From: Clostridia bacterium
GTDB lineage: Bacteria > Bacillota > Clostridia > Oscillospirales > RGIG5299
Assembly: GCA_017504945.1 (NCBI GenBank)
Contig: JAFVQJ010000002.1
Coordinates: forward strand, 1 to 64,000
Length of the DNA stretch: 64,000 nt
Direction: 5' to 3'
Positions 16,401 to 22,816 of the stretch are shown here, one piece after another. Both the position numbers and the translations under genes were made by a program. The notes below the pieces were generated by a model that was not told the DNA's origin, made no database searches, and saw only the letters and a list, made by a program, of their open reading frames with translations. How positions within the stretch are numbered: position 1 is the first letter of the stretch; every line of letters starts with the position of its first letter.

Positions 16401-16562
16401 CTTGCAGACGTTTGGGATCAGCCGATGGTTTATCACGAAAATAACGGCACTACGGCGATAGTAAGATACGCAAACGGTAAAACGCTTGTTATCAACTACA
16501 CCGATGCCGCACTCGAGATCGAAGGCGTCACCGTTGGCGCATACGATTTCGAGGTTAAATGA
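13497..16562 (+). CDS. Secreted PDZ-like + DUF5696-type protein, putative glycoside hydrolase
   Basis: 1021 residues; signal peptide ends near residue 26 (SFMASA). A PDZ-like stretch at ~120-165 (FKEGTLITEIDGAPITSVAD, then GDKIKISYV) precedes a second small beta domain. A beta-sandwich from ~430 (the VVPDGSGMMI segment is typical of DUF5696) leads to a probable TIM barrel at ~650-960, with strand-end acidic residues in IMIDYFMATWES, TFLSVEPIMAS, SGVALETMGN and MLAVEGSS. A short beta domain closes the protein. DUF5696 is of unknown activity; fold and secretion suggest a glycan-active enzyme, which is inference. The RBS AAAGGAGG lies 16 bp after the Yip1 gene, so the two are cotranscribed. Confidence 0.78.
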   Translation: MKFKKFIAALAAFVMILPLFSFMASADTKADKVVYDFPAESLAELEIDFDNPIATSGNLKMYFVRFAGLAKETLTTADEVIVDRLIGIKNAVFVEEVDQVRPSGLRVGALVVAESGILSDLQKASFKEGTLITEIDGAPITSVADYVAAMEAKKLGDKIKISYVQIKDNNNLTANETLTDKAPDATKNIFMLEYMKEHLKDTELGVAIGDLVIPEGMTEAEFKKLLKVEPGAIMIGADYTIEIKKATGSAIIDPATGKAPETNKVNVKDVAINTKQDFLDLYEQFLEDYEYYKSLRKEKNTVTVKFTFKYIYYQELNANVTAGVQTDALFVLDSQNAEAPYLWRSSVDETEYQLDTDAVIDRWKGMMRSLVLLYADQLRSESATGTKTTYASGDSDRCKTSYTVKNGKLVYSMDFTDAKISFDIELGLTDGTFYAKVLNDTIREYGEGETAKKVIDIELLPFFGAVNSVRNGYSVVPDGSGMMINFAENVNSIYAKEYAFSVGGSDILDMDKYLKNQNLLEDTNLPVFGMANLDKKVAFVAYSATADAEASVITSPAGYAVDLYRSSLRFRYRYVTDILATNITAIGNSIDRTQQNLNIKRIAGKKYTVDKACTQDHEVRYSFLSGDAANYSGMANAYRDYLVKTGNLVDNIADNDDLPIMIDYFMATWESQILFTKIVKMTSFADAKEITEELYNNGVTNIYANFVGYVKGGYGKNPRIWPIEGAVGGAGGAKAFAAFADAKNIKTFLSVEPIMASLENGGFSTKNEIVNFGNSVAVSDKKGDKYFLNAPAVVKKLNAFAKNIDSIGFSGVALETMGNLLLQNYKGSTLTETRTDTMNRWDGILKTMAEKTDMLAVEGSSLYTLKYSNHIIEMPSKSSEYHITYKSIPFVQLIIHGYVTYTDEPINLFYDQDVQRLKLVEYGCIPYYKITKEPTENLKLSNYTDLFSSEYAQWKDDIIAFYALCNEKLADVWDQPMVYHENNGTTAIVRYANGKTLVINYTDAALEIEGVTVGAYDFEVK

Positions 16563-16579
16563 AAAGGGGTGAAGAAGAA

Positions 16580-17695
16580 TTGAATAACGAAGAGAATAAA
16601 AATCTTAACGAGGCGGAGAACATCGCTCCCGTTTCGGAAAAGGTAGAAAACAAAAAGGTTAAAGCTCCCAAGGCTCCCAAAGAACCCAAAGCTCCCAAAG
16701 CACCTAAGGCTCCCAAAGCCAAGAAAGAGCAAAAACCCTATAAAGACCCCTCTAAATTTACCGTATGGCTCAAGAGAAAAATAAATCTCGAAAGAAGAGC
16801 AGCGCTCGAAGGCTATTTCTTCACGTTGCCTCTCACTATCGGACTTCTCATCTTCTTTGCCTTCCCCCTTGGCCTTTCGCTTGTTTTGAGCTTATCTGAG
16901 CTTGAAAAAATGGTTGGCTTTGAAATGCACTGGGTAGGCTTAAAGAACTATACCGACGTATTGTTTAACGACGTAAGCTTTACCAAGGCGCTCAGTGAGG
17001 TATTCGCTGATACATTCATAAAAATACCTCTCATCATAGTTTTTTCGCTTCTTCTTGCAATAATAATAAGCAGAAACATAAAAGCAAAAGGCTTTTTCCG
17101 AGTCGTATTCTTCCTTCCCTTCATTTTGGGAACAGGCTACGTTCTCGAGCAGCTCTACTCACTCGGCGTTGTATCGCAGGCACTGTCACTCGACTCCTCG
17201 TCGTTGATACCGCCTTCGGTCATCGCCTACCTCGGCGTCGACTTCACCGCCATGGTAAACTCATTCCTTAAGATAATCGTTTCGGTTCTGTGGTCGTGCA
17301 GTGTTCAGATACTTATGTTCCTTTCGGGACTTCAGAGCATTTCACCCACCCTTTACGAGTCCGCCGGCGTTGACGGCGCAACCGAATGGGAAAAGTTCTG
17401 GAAGATAACCCTTCCCATGATAATGCCCATAATGGTCGTTAATATCATCTACTCGATATGCGACTCCTTCGTCAACGTTGAAAACGGAGTTCTCACTCTT
17501 ATTAAGAACCTCACCTACGGCTCAGGTCAATCGATGCCTCAGGCAGCGGCTATCTCTTGGATATACACACTCGTTATTATGATATTCGTAGGCATTGTCT
17601 TCCTCTTCCTTGGAAGAAGCTACGGAGCAGATACTACGAAAGGAGCGGATGAACGTGCAATCAGAAAAGCTAAAAAACGTCGCTACAACTGGTAA
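16580..17695 (+). CDS. ABC sugar transporter permease, MalF-type (pair 2), with Lys-Ala-Pro tail
   Basis: 371 residues from TTG at 16580 (AGGGGTG nine bases upstream); an ATG at 16559 overlapping the previous stop is the alternative. The first ~75 residues are cytosolic and unusual: an acidic start, then repeated KAPK / KEPK triplets ending in AKKEQKP. Six membrane helices follow, with the EAA loop ESAGVDGATEWEKFWKI..LPMIMP. It is a second, divergent MalF-type subunit paired with the gene at 17649. The basic low-complexity tail is absent from pair 1 and could bind phospholipid head groups, RNA or a partner. Confidence 0.88.
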   Translation: MNNEENKNLNEAENIAPVSEKVENKKVKAPKAPKEPKAPKAPKAPKAKKEQKPYKDPSKFTVWLKRKINLERRAALEGYFFTLPLTIGLLIFFAFPLGLSLVLSLSELEKMVGFEMHWVGLKNYTDVLFNDVSFTKALSEVFADTFIKIPLIIVFSLLLAIIISRNIKAKGFFRVVFFLPFILGTGYVLEQLYSLGVVSQALSLDSSSLIPPSVIAYLGVDFTAMVNSFLKIIVSVLWSCSVQILMFLSGLQSISPTLYESAGVDGATEWEKFWKITLPMIMPIMVVNIIYSICDSFVNVENGVLTLIKNLTYGSGQSMPQAAAISWIYTLVIMIFVGIVFLFLGRSYGADTTKGADERAIRKAKKRRYNW

Positions 17696-18686
17696 AAAGA
17701 AACTTTTTAACCGCGAACCCAAGCCGAAGAAGCCGCGTATGACGTGGGATGAATTTGTTGTAAACTTCAAACGCAAGGCAAAACAGCCTCGCTTCTGGGG
17801 ATCTGTTGCCCTTAATATAGGAATGTATATCCTTCTTATCGGCATTGCATTCATCTTCCTCTATCCCTTTATCTTTATGATAATAACCTCTCTCAAGAGT
17901 AACGCCGACCTTATCGACCCCACTATCGGCTGGATTCCGAGAAACCTTCGTTGGGAAAACTATTCGATGGCGTTCCAGATGATGAACTTTAAGGGCTATA
18001 TAGGTAACTCGTTGCTTATAACCGCAGTTTGCACCATCGGTCATCTTATTTCCTGCACCTTCGTTGGCTACGGTCTTGCGAGATTTAAGTTTAGAGGACG
18101 CGGAATTCTCTTCTTCCTCGTAATCTTGACCATTATCGTTCCCATTCAGGCAACGATAACCCCGAGCTACATCATGTTTGCTAACATCAAATGGCTCGAC
18201 ACCTTCTTACCCACCTTCGTTCCCTCTTTCCTCGGTCTCGGACTTAAGGGCGGTCTCTTCGTATTCCTTGCGAGAAACTTCCTCTTAAGCCTTCCCAAAG
18301 AGATGGAGGAGGCAGCAAGAATAGACGGTTGCGGCTTCCTCGGAATATTCTTCAGAATAGTTGTTCCGATAGTAAGACCCCTTCTTCTTGTTATCCTCGT
18401 TCTCTCGATTGTTTGGCATTGGAACGATTACTATGAGCCCTCGCTCTATTTCAAGCAGAATATGCAGCCTCTTTCGTCGGGCATCAAAGAGCTTATCACT
18501 CTTTCGAAGCTCACTCCCGAGGAAATGGAGCAAAGACTCGGCCGTCCCGTTACCGACGACGATATTATAAATACCGCAACGGTTATGGCGGGCAGCTTCA
18601 TTACTCTTACACCCCTTATCGTAATGTTTATGTTCTTACAGAAGCAGTTCGTTCAGTCTGTTGAAAGAACCGGTCTTGTAGAATAA
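17649..18686 (+). CDS. ABC sugar transporter permease, MalG-type (pair 2)
   Basis: 345 residues if the ATG at 17649 is used; a GTG at 17655 has better spacing from AAAGGAG. Either start overlaps the preceding permease gene by about 40-47 bp, implying coupled translation. A basic N-terminal region precedes six helices. The EAA loop is canonical (EMEEAARIDGCGFLGIFFRI..VPIVRP) and the C-terminus is MalG-like (FLQKQFVQSVERTGLVE). An insertion between the last helices (~residues 275-305, LSKLTPEEMEQRLGRPVTDDD) distinguishes it from the pair-1 subunit. Confidence 0.92.
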   Translation: MNVQSEKLKNVATTGKKKLFNREPKPKKPRMTWDEFVVNFKRKAKQPRFWGSVALNIGMYILLIGIAFIFLYPFIFMIITSLKSNADLIDPTIGWIPRNLRWENYSMAFQMMNFKGYIGNSLLITAVCTIGHLISCTFVGYGLARFKFRGRGILFFLVILTIIVPIQATITPSYIMFANIKWLDTFLPTFVPSFLGLGLKGGLFVFLARNFLLSLPKEMEEAARIDGCGFLGIFFRIVVPIVRPLLLVILVLSIVWHWNDYYEPSLYFKQNMQPLSSGIKELITLSKLTPEEMEQRLGRPVTDDDIINTATVMAGSFITLTPLIVMFMFLQKQFVQSVERTGLVE

Positions 18687-18693
18687 TAACCGA

Positions 18694-18724
18694 TCTCCGC
18701 CGACGTGTTACGCGTCGGCGGAGA
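18694..18724 (+). other. Strong intergenic hairpin without T-run before the amidohydrolase gene
   Basis: A 12-bp perfect stem TCTCCGCCGACG / CGTCGGCGGAGA with a 7-nt loop lies 8 bp after the permease stop. It is followed by AATCAAAT, so it is not a typical intrinsic terminator. It may protect the 3' end of the transport mRNA or set a ratio with the downstream gene. Confidence 0.7.
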
Positions 18725-18775
18725 AATCAAATACGATAGCAAAATAAGACAATAACAGAAGGAATGGTGTAAAAA

Positions 18776-19549
18776 ATGATAATAGACGCACACGCACACA
18801 TTGGAGAGATAACGGACTTCCTTTGCTTCGACCCCTCGGTTGAAAATCTCCTCAAGAGAATGGAAGAGCTTAACATCGACGTAGTTATCAACGCCGACTA
18901 TTACGGCCTTGAGGTGCCCGATTACGATCGCGGCATTGAAAAAAGCAAATATCTCTACAAGATATCAAATAAGAAAATAGTAAACTTCTTTAACTATAAC
19001 CCCAAGCATATGGAAAAATGCCTTGAGGTAATTGAAAAGTATCACGATGACCCTGCATTCGTGGGAATAAAGATTCATCCCTCAATGCACCACATCTTTG
19101 CAGACGACGAGAGCTACCGTCCCGTTTGGGAGATCGCAAAGAAATACGATCTTCCCATTATGTCGCACACATGGGCTCTCTCCGACTATAATCCCCGTCA
19201 GAAATTCGCAGTTCCCGGTCTCTTTGAGAAATATATCAAGGAGTATCCCGATGTCGATTTCATATTCGGTCATTCGGGCGGAAGAACCGAGGGCGTAAGA
19301 GAGGCGGCGGCTTTGGCTGCAAAATATGCAAACGCATACCTCGACATTGCCGGCGACCCGTTTGAGTACGGCGTCGTTGAGTACCTCGTAAACAACGGCG
19401 GTGAGGATAAGGTCATCTACGGAACCGACGTTTTCTGGTTCGACTTTTCCGCACAGCTCGGTATGGTGCTCGGCGCCAATATTTCCGACGAGGCAAAGGA
19501 AAAGATCTTTTCCAAAAACGCTCTTAAGGTATTTAAGAGATTGGCTTAA
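18776..19549 (+). CDS. Amidohydrolase (Amidohydro_2 family)
   Basis: 257 residues, cytosolic metal-dependent TIM-barrel hydrolase or decarboxylase-like enzyme of the amidohydrolase superfamily (PF04909 type). Metal ligands visible: DAHAHIG (His6, His8) at the first strand, KIHPSMH, MSHTW, FIFGHSGG and the terminal Asp in VIYGTDVFW. The substrate cannot be told. It follows the transport operon after a hairpin, with no new promoter that I can see, so it may process the imported compound. RBS GAAGGAATGG lies upstream of the ATG. Confidence 0.85.
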   Translation: MIIDAHAHIGEITDFLCFDPSVENLLKRMEELNIDVVINADYYGLEVPDYDRGIEKSKYLYKISNKKIVNFFNYNPKHMEKCLEVIEKYHDDPAFVGIKIHPSMHHIFADDESYRPVWEIAKKYDLPIMSHTWALSDYNPRQKFAVPGLFEKYIKEYPDVDFIFGHSGGRTEGVREAAALAAKYANAYLDIAGDPFEYGVVEYLVNNGGEDKVIYGTDVFWFDFSAQLGMVLGANISDEAKEKIFSKNALKVFKRLA

Positions 19550-19557
19550 AAAATGTA

Positions 19558-19587
19558 AACGGGCAGGTAAAACTGCCCGTTTTTTAT
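19558..19587 (+). terminator. Terminator after the amidohydrolase gene
   Basis: The stem AACGGGCAG / CTGCCCGTT with a 6-nt loop is followed by TTTTTATATTTG, ending the large operon. Confidence 0.92.
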
Positions 19588-19592
19588 ATTTG

Positions 19593-19621
19593 TTGACATA
19601 ATTTAAAAATTGTGCTATACT
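19593..19621 (+). promoter_or_regulatory. glmS promoter
   Basis: TTGACA (19593-19598) and TATACT (19616-19621) with a 17-bp spacer and an upstream TGTG extension. The predicted RNA start is close to 19629, just before the ribozyme leader. Confidence 0.88.
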
Positions 19622-19630
19622 ATATAACAA

Positions 19631-19834
19631 GTGAATGCAAAATTTAATTTATCAAGCGCCGGCTCCGCTCTTGCGGAGGACGAGGACGGGACTTATCGAA
19701 ATTTTCGGCGGATGGTCCTGCGGTTTGAGGCAATCGTCAGACAGAGGCAAAAACTTTCGCGAGAAAGCAACAGATCCTGCTGTCGCGCCTTTTGCATTCA
19801 CCTTAGCTTTGGGGCAAAGCCCCGCGGCAAGTGA
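19631..19834 (+). ncRNA. glmS ribozyme (glucosamine-6-phosphate-activated self-cleaving riboswitch)
   Basis: The conserved catalytic core is unmistakable: GCGCC at 19656-19660, the short P2-type hairpin CTCCGC..GCGGAG, then GACGAGGACGGG and TATCGAAATTTTCGGCGGATGG at 19679-19715. By homology, cleavage falls between A19655 and G19656. The 3' support helices include CTTTCGCGAGAAAG and, further on, a GGGGC/GCCCC hairpin at ~19811-19824. In Bacillota, glucosamine-6-phosphate acts as cofactor for cleavage and the cut mRNA is degraded by RNase J, giving feedback on glmS; an RNase J gene lies in this window. The leader 19631-19642 is exactly complementary to 19790-19801. Confidence 0.95.
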
Positions 19835-19911
19835 AGCACGCCTTTGAAAAACGCACTTTTCAAAGGCAGGCTTTGTTGTTCTTGCCTGAAAAAAGAAAGG
19901 TGGATTTTTTT

Positions 19912-21717
19912 ATGTGCGGAATTGTTGGTTACAGCGGAAAAAGAGATGCGGTGGGCTTGCTTACGTCGGGCCTTTCCAAGCTCGAATACAGAGGCTACGA
20001 CTCGGCAGGTATTGCCGTTTGCAAGGCTGACGGCACCGTTGAAATGGTAAAATCAAAGGGCAGGCTTGCCATTTTGGAGGAAAAGCTTGCCAATAAGGGA
20101 CTTTCGGGAAACGCGGGCATCGGTCATACCCGTTGGGCTACCCACGGCGAGCCCTCCGATGCAAATTCGCATCCCCACAGAAGCGGTAGAGTAACTCTTG
20201 TCCATAACGGCATTATTGAAAACTATATGCAGCTTAAGGAAGAGCTTATTGCAGAAGGCAAGGTATTTCTTTCCGATACCGACACCGAGGTTGTCGTTGC
20301 GCTTATAGACCGCTTTTATGAGGAGGATCCCATTGAAGCCATCTACAAGACTACGGCGGTAATTCGCGGCTCCTATGCTCTCGGCGTAATGTTTGACGAT
20401 ATCCCCAACACCATCTACGCCATAAGAAAGGATAGCCCCTTGGTCATCGGCGTAGGCAAGGACGAGGTAATAATTGCCTCCGATATTCCCGCATTTCTTT
20501 CGGAAACGAGAGATTACTATTTGCTTGACGAGGGCGAGCTTGCAATAGTGAGGGACGGCACCGTGTCGTTCTGCGATGCAACCCTTGCGGAGCACAAAAA
20601 GGAGCTTCTCACTGCCTCGTGGGACGTTGAGGCGGCAGAAAAGGGCGGATATCCCCACTTTATGCTCAAGGAGATGCACGAGCAGCCCAAGACTCTTAAG
20701 GATACGGTATTCCCCCGTATCGACGAGGCGGGAAATATCCTTAAAAACGAGCTTAAGGACACCTCTTATATAAAGCGCATACATATCGTCGGCTGCGGCA
20801 GCGCAATGCACGCGGGACTTTTGGGTAAGGCGTTTATTGAAAAATATGCGCGCGTGCCCGTTTCGGTTGAAATAGCTTCGGAATTCCGCTATGCAAACCC
20901 CGTTCTCGGCGAGGGCGACGTTATCGTGCTTATCTCGCAGTCGGGCGAAACGGCAGACAGCCTTGCCGTTATAAAGCTTGCAAAGGAGCTAAATATTCCC
21001 ACTGTCGGCATAGTAAACGTCGTGGGCTCTTCAATAGCAAGAGCGGCAGACACCGTTATTTACACCAACGCAGGCCCTGAAATTGCGGTTGCCACCACCA
21101 AGGCGTACACCGCACAGGTATCTGTGCTTTATCTTCTCGGTCTTCGCCTCGCGGCAGACAGAGGCACTATCGGCACCGCCGATTACAACGCCATAGTTGA
21201 GGCGCTAAAGCTTCTTCCCGAGGCGGCAAAAAAGGTGCTTGAAAACGAGGAGCATTACAAGGAGCTTGCAAAGGAATATTTCGAGGCGAGAGATATGTTC
21301 TTCATCGGCAGAGGACAGGACAGCGCTCTTTGCTGTGAGGGCTCCTTAAAGCTTAAGGAGATATCTTATATGCACTCCGAGGCGTATGCCGCAGGCGAGC
21401 TTAAGCACGGCACTATCTCGCTTATAAGCGAGGGCGTTCCGGTCGTTGCGGTTGCCACCACCGAGGCAATGTTTGAAAAGACGGTAAGCAATATCAAGGA
21501 GGTTACCTCCAGAGGAGCGGACGTTATCTTCGTAACCCAGTTTGACGACGTCGGCGGCTTCTATAAGGATAAGATCGCTCTTCCTGCAATTCACGAGGCG
21601 ATAATGCCTATTCTTGCAATAATTCCGCTTCAGCTTTTTGCATATTACGTTTCAATAGAACGCGGATGCGACGTTGATAAGCCCAGAAATCTCGCAAAAT
21701 CGGTAACTGTTGAATAA
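19912..21717 (+). CDS. glmS: Glutamine-fructose-6-phosphate aminotransferase
   Basis: 601 residues. It makes glucosamine-6-phosphate from fructose-6-phosphate and glutamine, the first step to UDP-GlcNAc for peptidoglycan. The start at 19912 is fixed by the required N-terminal catalytic cysteine (MCGIVGYSG, Cys2 after Met removal) although the frame is open further upstream. Glutaminase domain ~1-235 (GHTRWATHG, TLVHNGIIEN), two SIS domains ~280-420 and ~455-590 (CGSAMHAG, SQSGETADS, and the C-terminal KPRNLAKSVTVE). RBS GAAAGGTGG. Controlled by the ribozyme in its leader. Confidence 0.98.
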   Translation: MCGIVGYSGKRDAVGLLTSGLSKLEYRGYDSAGIAVCKADGTVEMVKSKGRLAILEEKLANKGLSGNAGIGHTRWATHGEPSDANSHPHRSGRVTLVHNGIIENYMQLKEELIAEGKVFLSDTDTEVVVALIDRFYEEDPIEAIYKTTAVIRGSYALGVMFDDIPNTIYAIRKDSPLVIGVGKDEVIIASDIPAFLSETRDYYLLDEGELAIVRDGTVSFCDATLAEHKKELLTASWDVEAAEKGGYPHFMLKEMHEQPKTLKDTVFPRIDEAGNILKNELKDTSYIKRIHIVGCGSAMHAGLLGKAFIEKYARVPVSVEIASEFRYANPVLGEGDVIVLISQSGETADSLAVIKLAKELNIPTVGIVNVVGSSIARAADTVIYTNAGPEIAVATTKAYTAQVSVLYLLGLRLAADRGTIGTADYNAIVEALKLLPEAAKKVLENEEHYKELAKEYFEARDMFFIGRGQDSALCCEGSLKLKEISYMHSEAYAAGELKHGTISLISEGVPVVAVATTEAMFEKTVSNIKEVTSRGADVIFVTQFDDVGGFYKDKIALPAIHEAIMPILAIIPLQLFAYYVSIERGCDVDKPRNLAKSVTVE

Positions 21718-21720
21718 AAG

Positions 21721-21752
21721 AAAAATCCCGCTTTCAAAAGCGGGATTTTTTA
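21721..21752. terminator. Bidirectional terminator between glmS and the membrane protein gene
   Basis: The stem ATCCCGCTTT / AAGCGGGAT is flanked by A- and T-runs, so it can serve both convergent genes. Confidence 0.92.
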
Positions 21753-21760
21753 TTTTTGAT

Positions 21761-22621
21761 TTACGCCTTCTTCTTTTTAAAAAGGGCGGAAACAAAATAA
21801 GAAAGCAAGATTGCCAAAATCGGCAAGACGGTAAACGCTACCATAAAGAAGCCGTCGTGATTTACCTTTGCAAATATGGAAAGACCGATGGCGATAGTTT
21901 GTATCGGTGAAATTATTGCAAGCGAAACGGCAAGCGGCTTTTTATTTATAAAAAACCAAACCGTAATTGAGATAACGGTGATCAAAATCGCGCCCGCGGC
22001 GGCAAACGTCGCCAAAGCCTCACTGACGGTGGGCCTTTCGGGTAAAACGGTTATAAATCTTATAACGGAGCCTGCAAGCGAAGCGGCAGACAGCGCCGAA
22101 AATACGATTATCGAAAGGGTGCACGGCTTTCTTTGAAGCTTGAATTCATATCCGTAAATGCCGCGGTAAACAAGAAGCTGAACGAGAGAAATAAGGAGAT
22201 ACCACACGGATAGCATTAACAGCCCACCGAAAAGAAGGGTAATCAAGCCCGAGCCAAGCTCTGCCCAGACTTCCGGCGGACCAAACAATCCGCCCGTTGC
22301 ATTTTCGTCAATATGCAGAGAAGACTGATAAAAAGCCCAGAAGACTACGGTGATCACGTTTAAAAGCGTCGCGATAATATAAACCCACTCGGTTTTTCTG
22401 CTTTTTTGCATCGTGGCGAGAAAAACGGGAGCAAAGAAGGAGCCGACGCTGAAAAACAACATTGCGAGTAGAGTGGCAATCATTGCAATAAGCAACTTGC
22501 CCGGATCGAAATTATTGAGAACGAAAATTGATATGCCGACATAAACGGGCAAACCTGTCCATAAAATAAGAGAAATCACCGTTACGGCGACAGCCGCGCC
22601 TTTTTTGTTACCTGTGTTCAT
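21761..22621 (-). CDS. Polytopic membrane protein of unknown function
   Basis: 286 residues with about seven or eight hydrophobic segments, short loops and a Lys-rich C-terminus (ALFKKKKA). One outer loop (~residues 105-125) is acidic and Gly/Pro-rich. No transporter, enzyme or receptor signature is recognised. It has its own consensus promoter and shares a terminator with glmS, so it is expressed alone. The RBS GGAAGTG precedes the ATG. Confidence 0.75.
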   Translation of the reverse strand: MNTGNKKGAAVAVTVISLILWTGLPVYVGISIFVLNNFDPGKLLIAMIATLLAMLFFSVGSFFAPVFLATMQKSRKTEWVYIIATLLNVITVVFWAFYQSSLHIDENATGGLFGPPEVWAELGSGLITLLFGGLLMLSVWYLLISLVQLLVYRGIYGYEFKLQRKPCTLSIIVFSALSAASLAGSVIRFITVLPERPTVSEALATFAAAGAILITVISITVWFFINKKPLAVSLAIISPIQTIAIGLSIFAKVNHDGFFMVAFTVLPILAILLSYFVSALFKKKKA

Positions 22622-22650
22622 AATATCACTTCCTTTATTGATGTAATTTC

Positions 22651-22679
22651 ATTATACATAATTCGAGCAATATTGTCAA
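22651..22679 (-). promoter_or_regulatory. Promoter of the 21761 membrane protein gene
   Basis: On the reverse strand, TTGACA (22674-22679) and TATAAT (22651-22656) with a 17-bp spacer; both hexamers are perfect. Confidence 0.88.
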
Positions 22680-22748
22680 GAAATCAGAGGGCAGATTGTT
22701 ATTTGTTTAACAAACTTTTAAAAAATGCACGTTTTTTGACGATTTTGC

Positions 22749-22777
22749 TTGACAAATAACATTTAATCGGTTATACT
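22749..22777 (+). promoter_or_regulatory. Promoter of the orphan solute-binding lipoprotein gene
   Basis: TTGACA (22749-22754) and TATACT (22772-22777), spacer 17 bp. It is divergent from the promoter at 22651-22679 with 69 bp between them. Confidence 0.85.
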
Positions 22778-22816
22778 TTAAACACAAACCAAAAGTGTAT
22801 GAAAGGACCGATCAAA

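Noticed and set aside
19631-19847. Two short forward frames (67 and 70 codons) upstream of glmS
   Set aside because: They lie within the glmS ribozyme, whose conserved core explains the sequence.
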